Shown: positions 1 through 7,601 of the stretch, piece after piece
Numbering within the stretch: position 1 is the stretch's first letter
Layout of the letters: each line of letters starts with the position of its first letter
NCBI GenBank assembly: GCA_017471785.1
Contig: JAFURP010000046.1
Location: 1-35,846, forward strand
From: Clostridia bacterium
Lineage (GTDB): Bacteria > Bacillota > Clostridia > Christensenellales > Borkfalkiaceae
DNA: 35,846 bases
Direction: 5' to 3'
Translations under genes and position numbers: made by a program
Notes under the pieces: model-generated
What the model saw: the letters and a program-made list of their open reading frames with translations, nothing else
Told to the model about the DNA's origin: nothing
Databases searched by the model: none

Positions 1-81
1 AAAGCGTAACGCGCAAACGGTTTTGGGAAAAAGTACTAAAAAAATTTTACATTTTTTGGTATATTTTTTCACGCAAAAGTA

Positions 82-110
82 TTGAAATTTTCGTTCGTTT
101 GCTATATAAT
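82..110 (+). promoter_or_regulatory. Sigma-A promoter P1 of the pfl operon
   Basis: TTGAAA at 82-87 and TATAAT at 105-110 with a 17-bp spacer, in an AT-rich stretch. It is the upstream member of a tandem pair; the expected transcript start is near 117, giving a leader of about 125 nt before pflA. Confidence 0.7.
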
Positions 111-132
111 ATATATAGAAGTCGAGCGGGGG

Positions 133-147
133 CGGAAATATTTTCCG
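133..147. promoter_or_regulatory. Dyad between the two pfl promoters (possible operator)
   Basis: CGGAAA and TTTCCG form a perfect 6-bp inverted repeat around TAT. It lies downstream of the P1 start and upstream of the P2 -35 box, a position suited to a repressor or activator. It does not match a regulator site I can name. Confidence 0.3.
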
Positions 148-178
148 TACGTTTGTGAAGTTTCTTTCGTGTAAAGAC

Positions 179-207
179 TTGACAAACGCGCGCGCGTTTG
201 CTATAAT
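179..207 (+). promoter_or_regulatory. Full-consensus sigma-A promoter P2 with a palindrome in its spacer
   Basis: TTGACA (179-184) and TATAAT (202-207), both exact consensus, are 17 bp apart. A perfect 18-bp palindrome, CAAACGCGC/GCGCGTTTG (183-200), fills the spacer. Its core (187-196) is alternating CG, which is unusual in this otherwise AT-rich leader. A site so close to consensus would normally be strong, so a repressor on the palindrome is plausible, but this is inference. Confidence 0.85.
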
Positions 208-240
208 ATTCTATCGAAGTACTTGGGGGGAGGCGAACAA

Positions 241-972
241 ATGGTAGGGCGTATTCATTCGTTTGAATCCTTCGGTACGGTGGACGGGCCGGGGATACGC
301 TTCGTCGTATTTTTACAGGGCTGTCCCTTGCGCTGTCAATACTGTCACAACCCCGACACTTGGGGCGCGGGCGGTAAGGAGTACACCGCAAGCGAGGTGG
401 CGACGCAGGTGCTGAAATACAAAAATTATTTCGGCGACAAGGGCGGCGTTACCGTTTCGGGCGGCGAGCCGCTGACGCAGATCGATTTCGTTATCGAGCT
501 GTTTACCATTCTCAAAGCCAAGGGCGTGCATACCTGCGTGGATACTTCGGGTATCACCTTTAATAAGGATAGCGCGGCTTCGGTGGAAAAGCACGAAAGG
601 CTGCTTGCGCTCACCGACCTGTTTTTGCTCGATATCAAGCATATCGACGACGAGGCTTGTAAAAAGCTGACGGGACGTTCCAACGCGCACACGCTTGCGT
701 TCGCGAGGTTTTTAAGCGAGAGGGGCAAGAAGATCTGGATACGCCAAGTCCTCGTGCCGAATATTACCGACGGCGAGGAGTCGCTTAAAAGAACGCGCGA
801 TTTTATCGATACGCTTTCGGGCGTGGAGAGGGTGGAGGTATTGCCCTATCACACGCTCGGCGTGGTCAAATACGAAAAGCTGGGGATAGAGTATCCGCTC
901 GCGGGCGTGGAAGCGCCCAAAAAGGAGCGCGTGCAATACGCCAAGCAGATCTTGACGGGTGAGAGAAGATGA
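241..972 (+). CDS. pflA: Pyruvate formate-lyase activating enzyme (radical SAM)
   Basis: This is a 243-residue radical SAM enzyme that cleaves S-adenosylmethionine and installs a glycyl radical on pyruvate formate-lyase in the cytoplasm of anaerobically growing cells. The iron-sulfur motif CPLRCQYC gives Cys28, Cys32 and Cys35. The N-terminal FGTVDGPGIR and the later SGGEPL segment are typical of PflA. ATG 241 was chosen because a strong GGGGGGAGG site lies 7-15 bases before it and the family's conserved start follows directly; an in-frame TTG at 223 lies before the ribosome site and would add six unconserved residues. It is the first gene after the tandem promoters and overlaps the next gene by four bases (ATGA), so translation is probably coupled. 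Its substrate here is likely the separate 77-residue subunit encoded at 3466-3699. Confidence 0.95.
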   Translation: MVGRIHSFESFGTVDGPGIRFVVFLQGCPLRCQYCHNPDTWGAGGKEYTASEVATQVLKYKNYFGDKGGVTVSGGEPLTQIDFVIELFTILKAKGVHTCVDTSGITFNKDSAASVEKHERLLALTDLFLLDIKHIDDEACKKLTGRSNAHTLAFARFLSERGKKIWIRQVLVPNITDGEESLKRTRDFIDTLSGVERVEVLPYHTLGVVKYEKLGIEYPLAGVEAPKKERVQYAKQILTGERR

Positions 973-1295
973 ACGAAAAGGATTATAAGGAACAACTCAA
1001 GGGGCTGTGTTGCGTGGAGGTGAGCGGCGAATCGTGCGCGAACTGTTTGACGCTGATGCCCATATTAAAGGAGCTTTGCGGCGCGCGCGACGATATCCGT
1101 TTGGTGCACGTGGAGGCGGATTATACGACGATCGCTTTGATGGAGGCGTGGGAGGTGGAAAAGGTGCCGACCATACTCTTGACGGACGACGGGGAGATTT
1201 TCGCGCGGTGCTCTGGCTTTCAACCGGAGGAGATCTTGGAGATCTGGTTGGACGCGAAGATCGAGGAGCGCAAGGCGGTCAAAAACGGAAAATAA
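969..1295 (+). CDS. Thioredoxin-fold protein in the pfl operon
   Basis: A 108-residue protein with the features of a minimal thioredoxin fold: a Cys23-Ala-Asn-Cys26 redox motif at the start of a helix, an EADYTT segment in the expected beta strand, and a KVPTILL segment whose Pro67 matches the family's cis-proline. The usual WCGPC is replaced by SCANC, and there is an additional Cys14-Cys15 pair. No signal peptide is visible, so it should be cytoplasmic. It overlaps pflA by four bases and precedes the pyruvate formate-lyase gene by 83 bases. A thioredoxin-like gene between activase and lyase is not the usual order that I know. A role in keeping the lyase cysteines or the activase reduced is an inference from position only. 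Confidence 0.75.
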   Translation: MNEKDYKEQLKGLCCVEVSGESCANCLTLMPILKELCGARDDIRLVHVEADYTTIALMEAWEVEKVPTILLTDDGEIFARCSGFQPEEILEIWLDAKIEERKAVKNGK

Positions 1296-1378
1296 ATGCG
1301 GCTTTTCGGGCGCGAGAGCGTTTCAAAGGGGTCGGATTTGTTGATATATAAACGAAAAATATATTTAGGAGTACTGGT

Positions 1379-3412
1379 ATGATGCAATACAAAGGTTGGG
1401 AAGGGTTTATTCCCGGTAAATGGTGCGACGACGAAGTAGACGTGCGTGATTTCATTCAACGCAACTACACGCCGTACGAAGGGGACGCAAGCTTCCTCGC
1501 TCCCGCTACGGAAGCGACGAAGAAGCTTTGGGACATCGTTTGCGATTTGTCCAAGAAGGAAAGAGAAGCGGGCGGCGTTTTGGACGCGGATACGAAGATC
1601 GTTTCCACGCTCACCTCGCACGGCGCGGGCTATCTTGACAAGGATCTCGAAAAGATCGTAGGCGTACAAACGGACGTGCCTTTCAAGCGTTCGTTACAGC
1701 CGTTCGGCGGTATCCGTATGTCCGAGGGCGCGCTCGAGATGTACGGCTATAAGCTCGATCCCGAAGTAAAGGATATTTTCACGAAATACCGCAAAACGCA
1801 CAACGAGGGCGTTTTCGACGTATACACGCCCGAGATGAGAGCGGCGCGCTCGGCGCACATTCTCACGGGCTTGCCCGACGCGTACGGTAGAGGCCGTATC
1901 GTAGGCGACTACCGCCGCGTAGCTTTGTACGGCGTGGACTACCTCATTCAAAAGAAAGAAGAGGATAAGCTGTCTATGAGCGGCGATATGACCCCCGAAA
2001 AGGTCAGAAACCGCGAGGAGGTTGCCGATCAAGTGAAGGCGCTCAAGGCGCTTAAGGAAATGGCGGCGATCTACGGCTGCGATATCTCCAAGCCCGCGGA
2101 AACGGCGCAACAAGCGATCCAAGCGTTGTACTTCGGCTACCTTGCGGCTGTTAAAGATCAAAACGGCGCGGCTATGTCCATCGGTAGAAACACGACCTTC
2201 CTCGATATCTATATCGAGCGCGATTTGGCGAAGGGGCTTATCACCGAGGAAGAGGCGCAAGAATTTATCGATCATTTCGTTATGAAGCTTCGTATCGTGA
2301 AGTTCATGAGAACGAAGGAATACAACGAATTGTTCTCGGGCGACCCCACTTGGGTCACGGAATCCATCGGCGGTATGGGCGTGGACGGCAGATCGCTCGT
2401 CACCAAGACGGCGTTCCGTATCCTCCATACGCTCGAAAATCTCGGACCTGCTCCCGAGCCTAACCTCACGGTGCTTTGGTCTAAGAGATTGCCCGTCAAC
2501 TTCAAGAGATATTGTGCGGAAATTTCCATTCGTACCTCCTCCATTCAATACGAGAGCGACGATCTTATGCGTCCCGAGATGGGCGACGATTACTGTATCG
2601 CTTGCTGCGTAAGCTGTATGAGAGTGGGTAAGGATATGCAGTTCTTCGGCGCGAGAGCAAACCTTGCGAAGTGCTTGCTTTACGCTATCAACGGCGGTAA
2701 GGACGAGCTTATGAAGGACAAAAAGACGGGCAAGCCCATGCAGGTATCCCCCGAATTTACGGCGGTTACGGGCGACGGCGCGCTCGATTACAACGAAATC
2801 GTTGCCAAATACGAAAATATGATGGCTTGGCTTGCCGATCTGTACGTGAATACGCTCAACCTTATTCACTATATGCACGACAAGTACAGCTACGAGGCGT
2901 TGGAGCTTGCGCTCCACGACACGAACGTTCGTCGTTTCTTCGCGACGGGTATCGCAGGTCTTTCCTGCGCGGCTGACTCGCTGTCCGCGATCAAGTACGC
3001 CAAGGTTTACCCGATCCGCAACGAGGACGGTATCGTAGTCGATTTCCGTATCGAAGGCGATTTCCCCAAATACGGCAACAACGACGACCGCGTCGACGAG
3101 ATCGCGGTTTGGATCTTGAAAACGTTTATGAAGAAGGTTAAGAGCCACTACACCTATCGCGATAGCGTGCCTACGACCTCCATCTTGACGATCACGTCCA
3201 ACGTCGTATACGGTAAAAAGACGGGCAACACGCCCGACGGAAGAAAGACCGGTACGCCGCTTGCTCCGGGGGCAAACCCGATGCACGGTAGAGATTCCAG
3301 CGGCGCGTTGGCGTCCTTGGAGTCGGTTGCTAAGCTTCCGTACGAATATTCGAGAGACGGTATTTCCAACACCTTCTCGATCACCCCGCAGTCCCTCGGT
3401 AAAGAGGACTAA
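1379..3412 (+). CDS. pflB: Pyruvate formate-lyase large subunit, lacking the glycyl radical domain
   Basis: PFL converts pyruvate and CoA to acetyl-CoA and formate. This 677-residue protein aligns by eye with the E. coli enzyme from its N-terminus ([18 protein letters not shown]) through the active site, where Cys409-Cys410 in ACCVSCM match the catalytic pair, to GISNTFSI and GKED. The family continues from there for about 80 residues carrying the radical glycine (full length about 750). Here a TAA stop follows GKED directly. The missing domain is encoded by the next gene, in another frame with its own ribosome site, so this looks like a true gene split, not a readthrough or simple frameshift. 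AGGAG at 1367-1371 fits either of the paired ATGs at 1379 and 1382. Activity must depend on the small partner. Confidence 0.93.
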   Translation: MMQYKGWEGFIPGKWCDDEVDVRDFIQRNYTPYEGDASFLAPATEATKKLWDIVCDLSKKEREAGGVLDADTKIVSTLTSHGAGYLDKDLEKIVGVQTDVPFKRSLQPFGGIRMSEGALEMYGYKLDPEVKDIFTKYRKTHNEGVFDVYTPEMRAARSAHILTGLPDAYGRGRIVGDYRRVALYGVDYLIQKKEEDKLSMSGDMTPEKVRNREEVADQVKALKALKEMAAIYGCDISKPAETAQQAIQALYFGYLAAVKDQNGAAMSIGRNTTFLDIYIERDLAKGLITEEEAQEFIDHFVMKLRIVKFMRTKEYNELFSGDPTWVTESIGGMGVDGRSLVTKTAFRILHTLENLGPAPEPNLTVLWSKRLPVNFKRYCAEISIRTSSIQYESDDLMRPEMGDDYCIACCVSCMRVGKDMQFFGARANLAKCLLYAINGGKDELMKDKKTGKPMQVSPEFTAVTGDGALDYNEIVAKYENMMAWLADLYVNTLNLIHYMHDKYSYEALELALHDTNVRRFFATGIAGLSCAADSLSAIKYAKVYPIRNEDGIVVDFRIEGDFPKYGNNDDRVDEIAVWILKTFMKKVKSHYTYRDSVPTTSILTITSNVVYGKKTGNTPDGRKTGTPLAPGANPMHGRDSSGALASLESVAKLPYEYSRDGISNTFSITPQSLGKED

Positions 3413-3465
3413 GCTAGCGCGCTTTTCGGCGCAAAAGAATATACTGATAAAAAGGAGTTACGATT

Positions 3466-3699
3466 ATGTCGAATAGAGTAGATAACTTGGTCAATATGTT
3501 GGACGGTTACGTCGGCGACGGCGGATACCATTTGAACGTAAACGTGTTCAACCGCGAAACCCTTCTCGATGCACAGGCGCATCCCGAGAAATATCCGCAG
3601 CTTACCATTCGGGTATCCGGTTACGCTGTAAACTTCATTAAATTGACGAAGGAGCAGCAGGACGACGTTATTTCGAGAACGATTCACGAATCGATGTAA
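3466..3699 (+). CDS. Free-standing glycyl radical subunit of pyruvate formate-lyase
   Basis: These 77 residues correspond to the C-terminal glycyl radical domain of [35 protein letters not shown] and the radical loop RVSGYAV, with the radical on Gly52, ending ISRTIHESM. It resembles GrcA/YfiD, which in E. coli replaces the damaged C-terminus of an intact-length PFL. Here the partner gene has no such domain of its own, so the small protein should be obligatory. It starts 54 bases after the large-subunit stop, in a different frame, with AAAGGAG at 3451-3457, eight bases before the ATG. A terminator follows at 3750. Whether it can be exchanged after oxygen damage is an inference from the family. 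I leave the symbol blank because grcA implies an auxiliary role. Confidence 0.93.
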   Translation: MSNRVDNLVNMLDGYVGDGGYHLNVNVFNRETLLDAQAHPEKYPQLTIRVSGYAVNFIKLTKEQQDDVISRTIHESM

Positions 3700-3749
3700 T
3701 GCGGATCACGCGATTTGAAAAGGATTTTCGAAAAGTAAAGTAGTGCGTA

Positions 3750-3784
3750 AAGCCGCCGTCGGTCGTTCGACGACGGCTTTTCAC
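3750..3784 (+). terminator. Intrinsic terminator of the pfl operon
   Basis: Arms 3750-3761 and 3768-3779 pair over 12 positions with one mismatch around a GTCGTT loop, followed by a short T run. It separates the pfl operon from the gene at 3798. The short T tract suggests some readthrough is possible, and no clear promoter is visible for the next gene. Confidence 0.75.
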
Positions 3785-3797
3785 GTGTGGAGGAGCT

Positions 3798-5006
3798 ATG
3801 GCAACGAAAAAAACGAAGAAAAAAGCGGAAGCCGCCGCTAAACGCGCCGCGAAAAGGACGGCGAAAAAGCATCCCGTTCTCTTTATCGTTATCGTGTTAC
3901 TGATCGTTGCGATCGTCGGCTGTTGCGTCTTGCATAAAAAAGGCGTTATCCGTATCCCGTTCCTCGACGGTATCTTACCGCAGGAGCAGGAATTGAACGT
4001 AGATAGCAAGGGCGGCGCGTTTACGCAAGAGGATATTACCGCTATTACGGACAGCGATCTGAGTATCCATTTCTTGGAGCTGGGTAATAAATATACGGGG
4101 GATTCCACGCTGATCAAGGTGGGCGACACCGAAATTTTGATAGACGCAGGCTCGAGGCAAAATTCGGCGGGGACGATAGTGCCTTACGTTAAGCAATTTT
4201 GTACGGACGGCGTTTTGGAATACGTGATCGCCACGCACGCCGATCAAGACCATATTTCGGGCTTCGTCGGTACGGCGGACGCGACGGGCGTTTTCGAAAG
4301 CTTCGTTTGTCAAACCATCATTGATTTCCCGTTGACGGATAAGACCTCGCAAATTTATCAAAGCTACGTGGAAAAGCGGGACGCGGAGGTAGAGGCGGGC
4401 GCGGTGCATTATACGGCGCTTGACTGTTGGAATAACGCGAACGGCGCGCAAAGAAGCTATACGCTGTCCGAGGGGATCACGATGAATTTCCTCTATCAAA
4501 GGTTCTACGAGGAAAAGACTTCGGACGAGAACGATTATTCCGTTTGTATGCTCTTATCGCAGGGGGACAACCACTATCTTTTCACGGGTGATTTGGAAGA
4601 GAAGGGGGAGGCTTCCTTGGTGGAGAAGAACGATTTGCCCAAGTGCGTGCTCTTTAAGGCGGGGCATCACGGCAGTAAGACCTCTTCCACGTCGGCGCTA
4701 TTGGCGGAAATCCAGCCTGATATCGTATGCGTGTGCTGTTGCTGCGGTAGCGACGAATATAAAGCCGCGCCTGAAAACACCTTCCCTACGCAGGCGTTCG
4801 TGGACAGGGTGGCGGAGTATACGGACAAGGTGTACGTAACGACGATCGCGACGACCGACGAAACGGGGTTCGCCTCTATGAACGGGAATATCGTTATCAC
4901 GAGCAACGACGGCGTGATCGCCGTGCGCTGTTCGAATAACGCTACCGTACTCAAAGATACCGAGTGGTTTAACGATAATCGGACTTGTCCGCAGCCTTGG
5001 GCGTGA
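3798..5006 (+). CDS. Membrane-anchored metallo-beta-lactamase-fold protein (ComEC C-domain-like)
   Basis: A 402-residue protein with three parts: a lysine/alanine-rich N-terminus (residues 2-24), one transmembrane helix (about 27-45), and a metallo-beta-lactamase fold. The fold shows the metal motif His147-x-Asp149-x-Asp151-His152 (THADQDH), a later FTGDLE aspartate and a KAGHHGSKTS histidine. This pattern is that of the ComEC/Rec2 C-terminal hydrolase family (COG2333 type), which occurs as stand-alone proteins in many Clostridia. The substrate is unknown; nucleic acid has been suggested for the ComEC domain. The positive N-tail predicts that it stays in the cytoplasm with the enzyme domain outside. 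GGAGGAG lies just before the ATG. It is not full ComEC, because the multi-spanning competence channel is absent. Confidence 0.8.
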   Translation: MATKKTKKKAEAAAKRAAKRTAKKHPVLFIVIVLLIVAIVGCCVLHKKGVIRIPFLDGILPQEQELNVDSKGGAFTQEDITAITDSDLSIHFLELGNKYTGDSTLIKVGDTEILIDAGSRQNSAGTIVPYVKQFCTDGVLEYVIATHADQDHISGFVGTADATGVFESFVCQTIIDFPLTDKTSQIYQSYVEKRDAEVEAGAVHYTALDCWNNANGAQRSYTLSEGITMNFLYQRFYEEKTSDENDYSVCMLLSQGDNHYLFTGDLEEKGEASLVEKNDLPKCVLFKAGHHGSKTSSTSALLAEIQPDIVCVCCCCGSDEYKAAPENTFPTQAFVDRVAEYTDKVYVTTIATTDETGFASMNGNIVITSNDGVIAVRCSNNATVLKDTEWFNDNRTCPQPWA

Positions 5007-5132
5007 AACGACGCATAGCACGGCATCTTATCCGCAAAGTCGGAACGCACCCTCACTCGTTTACTAAAAGTAAATCTCCTTTCGGGTGCAACCCGACGTT
5101 TGCGGCAACCTGCCGCACTCTCCGTCGTTTCA
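5004..5132. repeat. Fold-back (MITE-like) element fused to a stop codon
   Basis: A 10-bp perfect inverted repeat, TGAAACGACG (5004-5013) and CGTCGTTTCA (5123-5132), bounds nested stems: CCGCAAA+GTCGG (5032-5043) with CCGAC+TTTGCGG (5093-5105, one bulged G), GCACCC (5047-5052) with GGGTGC (5084-5089), and TTTACT/AGTAAA around AAA (5060-5074). The first base triplet is the stop codon of the preceding gene. A shorter relative occurs at 10007. No transposase is nearby; it may be a non-autonomous element or a structured RNA in the 3' untranslated region. Confidence 0.6.
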
Positions 5133-5384
5133 TTTCGCTTGGCTCCGAGTATACAACTATAGTTGTAAATACTCACGACGCCTTGAACTGCTCGTATCTC
5201 CGCAATTTTGACGGGTTGAGCGTAATGGCGTTGCGAATAGCAAGCTGAGCGCAATGACGATATGCTACGTTCAAGCTTTTAGGAAAGATAGAAAGGCTTG
5301 GCAGCGGCACCTTGCCGCCAAGCTCATATAAATTTTACCGTATATCGGTAATTTTCCGCAAACACTTTTCAAAAGAGGTACAAA
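5133..5384. other. Non-coding remainder of the 378-bp gap before tcdA
   Basis: No gene is recognised here. It holds GGCTCCGAGTATACAA (5141-5156, repeated 15/16 at 10045-10060), a perfect 16-bp palindrome TACAACTA/TAGTTGTA (5152-5167), a 7-bp inverted repeat CTTGAAC/GTTCAAG (5182-5188, 5269-5275), an imperfect direct repeat TGAGCGTAATGGCG / TGAGCGCAATGACG (5217-5230, 5246-5259), a hairpin with arms 5296-5302 and 5317-5323, and TTACCG/CGGTAA around 5335-5351. I found no convincing promoter for tcdA; GAGG near 5374 is its ribosome site. Confidence 0.5.
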
Positions 5385-6083
5385 ATGTTTTCTAGAACGG
5401 TCGCGTTGATCGGCGCGGAGGGATTGGAAAAACTGCATAAAGCGCACGTGGCGGTGTTCGGCGTGGGCGGCGTGGGCGGCTACGTTGTGGAGGCGCTCGC
5501 AAGAAGCGGCGTGGGGGAGTTGACCCTCGTCGATAACGACAGGGTGAGCCTTTCCAACCTCAACCGCCAGATCATCGCGCTCCATTCCACGCTCGGACGG
5601 CGCAAGGTGGAGGTAGCGGCGGAACGGGCAAGGGATATAAACCCCGATATTACCGTACACGGCGTACCCCTGTTCGTGTTGCCCGAAAGCGTGGACGAGC
5701 TGGATTTTTCCCCGTTCGATTACGTGGTAGACGCGATCGATACGGTGAGCGGTAAGCTCGCGATCATCGAGCGCGCGAGGGCGCAAGGCGTGCCCGTGAT
5801 CTCAGCCATGGGTGCCGGAAACAAGTTGGACCCCGCCAAATTTGAGGTGGCGGATATCGAAAAGACGTCCGTTTGTCCGTTGGCTCGCGTGATGCGGCGC
5901 GAGCTGAAAAAGCGGGGTGTAAAAGGGGTGAAGGTCGTCTATTCGAAAGAGGAGGCGATAGTGCCCGAGCGGGCGGAAAAGACCGCGAGCGGTAAGCCGA
6001 TCGCAGGCAGTATTTCGTTCGTACCCTCCGTTGCGGGGCTTATCCTCGCGGGAGAAGTGATCAAAGATCTGATAAAGGAGTAA
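5385..6083 (+). CDS. tcdA: tRNA threonylcarbamoyladenosine dehydratase (ThiF/MoeB family)
   Basis: A 232-residue E1-like enzyme. TcdA (CsdL/YgdL) uses ATP to cyclise the t6A base at tRNA position 37 to ct6A. Visible features are the nucleotide-binding loop VFGVGGVGG (residues 24-32), the VDND and SNLNRQ segments that bind ATP, VVDAIDT, and the GAGNKLDP stretch with a downstream VCPLARVMRRELKKRGV segment typical of the YgdL branch. Length fits the family, which is shorter than ThiF/MoeB proteins that carry a zinc-binding Cys quartet. It precedes the symporter gene by only 7 bases, so the two are probably cotranscribed although their functions look unrelated. Confidence 0.9.
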   Translation: MFSRTVALIGAEGLEKLHKAHVAVFGVGGVGGYVVEALARSGVGELTLVDNDRVSLSNLNRQIIALHSTLGRRKVEVAAERARDINPDITVHGVPLFVLPESVDELDFSPFDYVVDAIDTVSGKLAIIERARAQGVPVISAMGAGNKLDPAKFEVADIEKTSVCPLARVMRRELKKRGVKGVKVVYSKEEAIVPERAEKTASGKPIAGSISFVPSVAGLILAGEVIKDLIKE

Positions 6084-6090
6084 GGAAAAT

Positions 6091-7485
6091 ATGGAAACAG
6101 TTCAAAAAACGGCGGAGCGTGAAAAGCTAGGAAGTAGATTGGGATTTATTTTGCTCAGCGCAGGCTGCGCGATCGGTATCGGGAACGTTTGGAAATTCCC
6201 GTACATAGCCGGACAATACGGCGGCGCGATCTTCGTGCTCATCTATTTGGTTTTCCTCGTAATAATGGGCGTGCCCGTGATGACGATGGAATTTTCGCTC
6301 GGCAGGGCAAGCCAAAAGAGCCCCGCGCTGTTGTATCAACAGCTGCAAAAGAAAGGGCAAAAATGGCATATCCACGGCATTTGCGCGCTGATCGGCAATA
6401 TCGTTTTGATGATGTTTTACACGGTCGTTGCCGGTTGGATGCTCTACTATTTCAAGGCGACGGCGTTCGGAGAGCTACGGGGGTTAGACCCTACGGGGGT
6501 GGGGAATTTCTTCGCCGATAATTTACTCGGCGATCCCGTGCCTATGCTCGTTTGTACCTTTATCGTGATCGTCGGCAGCTTCCTCGTTTGCGGCTTCGGC
6601 GTGCAAAAGGGCTTGGAGCGCGTGACCAAGATAATGATGATCGCGTTGCTCGTGCTGATGGTGGCGATCGCCGTATATTGCTGTTGTATGGACGGCGCGG
6701 CGGAGGGCTTGAAATTCTATCTCGTGCCCAGCTTTTCCAAAATGCAGGAAGCGGGCGTGTTGAACGTTATCGTCGCGGCGATGAACCAGTCGTTCTTTAC
6801 GCTCAGCCTCGGTATCGGTGCGATGGCGATCTTCGGGAGCTATATCGGCAAGGAGAGGGCGTTGCTCGGCGAGTCGGTCAACGTGGCGCTGCTCGATACC
6901 TTCGTGGCGTTTACCTCCGGCTTGATCATCTTCCCCGCGTGCTTTGCCTTTAACGGCGGCGCGACGGACAGCGGTCCCAATTTGATCTTCGTTACCCTGC
7001 CCAACATCTTCAACAATATGCCGCTCGGTCGGCTGTGGGGGAGCCTGTTCTTCGTGTTTATGGCGTTCGCGGCACTCTCCACCGTGCTCGCCGTGTTCGA
7101 GGGCATCATTGCTTCCACCTGCGATCTGTTCGGTTGGAGTCGCGTAAAGGCGTGTATCGTCAACGGCGCGGCTATGCTCGTCTTGTGCCTGCCCTGTATC
7201 TTCGGGTTTAATCTGTGGTCGGGGTTTGCGCCTGCCGGTATGAATATTATGGATTGGGAGGATTTCCTCGTCAGCAACATTTTGCTTCCGCTCGGCTCGC
7301 TCGTATTCGTGCTCTTTTGCGTTACGAAAAAGGGCTGGGGCTGGGACAATTTCGTCGAGGAGGCGAACACGGGCAAGGGCTTGAAGGTACGAAAGTGGAT
7401 GCGTGGGTATATGACTTACGTGTTGCCCGTTATCGTATTGACCCTGTTTACCGTGGGTATCTTGCAAAAGTTCGGCGTATTTTAA
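6091..7485 (+). CDS. Neurotransmitter:sodium symporter family transporter
   Basis: A 464-residue multi-spanning membrane protein of the bacterial NSS/SNF family (LeuT, MhsT and TnaT relatives), which import amino acids with sodium. The first helix carries the family signature AIGIGNVWKFPYIAG, which forms the sodium and substrate sites. Around eleven to twelve hydrophobic helices can be traced, including LVFLVIMGVPVMTMEF, IVLMMFYTVVAGWMLYY and the C-terminal YVLPVIVLTLFTVGIL. The length is normal for bacterial members. Substrate cannot be told from sequence; an amino acid is most likely. It follows tcdA by 7 bases and is closed by a strong terminator at 7500. Confidence 0.9.
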   Translation: METVQKTAEREKLGSRLGFILLSAGCAIGIGNVWKFPYIAGQYGGAIFVLIYLVFLVIMGVPVMTMEFSLGRASQKSPALLYQQLQKKGQKWHIHGICALIGNIVLMMFYTVVAGWMLYYFKATAFGELRGLDPTGVGNFFADNLLGDPVPMLVCTFIVIVGSFLVCGFGVQKGLERVTKIMMIALLVLMVAIAVYCCCMDGAAEGLKFYLVPSFSKMQEAGVLNVIVAAMNQSFFTLSLGIGAMAIFGSYIGKERALLGESVNVALLDTFVAFTSGLIIFPACFAFNGGATDSGPNLIFVTLPNIFNNMPLGRLWGSLFFVFMAFAALSTVLAVFEGIIASTCDLFGWSRVKACIVNGAAMLVLCLPCIFGFNLWSGFAPAGMNIMDWEDFLVSNILLPLGSLVFVLFCVTKKGWGWDNFVEEANTGKGLKVRKWMRGYMTYVLPVIVLTLFTVGILQKFGVF

Positions 7486-7499
7486 GAGAAGCTCAGCCT

Positions 7500-7532
7500 A
7501 TCCACTCCGCCAAAAAGCGGAGTGGATTTTTT
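7500..7532 (+). terminator. Strong intrinsic terminator after the symporter gene
   Basis: Perfect 11-bp stem ATCCACTCCGC (7500-7510) with GCGGAGTGGAT (7517-7527), a loop CAAAAA, and a run of T residues to 7532. Confidence 0.92.
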
Positions 7533-7601
7533 ATGCGTTTTTTATGGAATATCGCGTGCGGAAACGGCGAATACTATAATAAAAACGGAGGAGGCGAGGG
7601 T

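Noticed and set aside
153..159. TTGTGAA as a Rex redox-repressor site
   Set aside because: Only one half-site is present; the second half at the required distance does not match.
1694..3286. Long open frame on the - strand inside the pyruvate formate-lyase gene
   Set aside because: It is a mirror of the coding strand caused by GC-biased codon use; its translation is Arg/His/Val-rich without any family motif, while the + strand is unmistakably PFL.
3410..3468. Split PFL as a sequencing frameshift or stop readthrough
   Set aside because: The two parts are in different frames, and in-frame readthrough of the TAA meets a TAG shortly after. The intergenic 53 bases hold a proper SD and ATG, which an artefact would not create.
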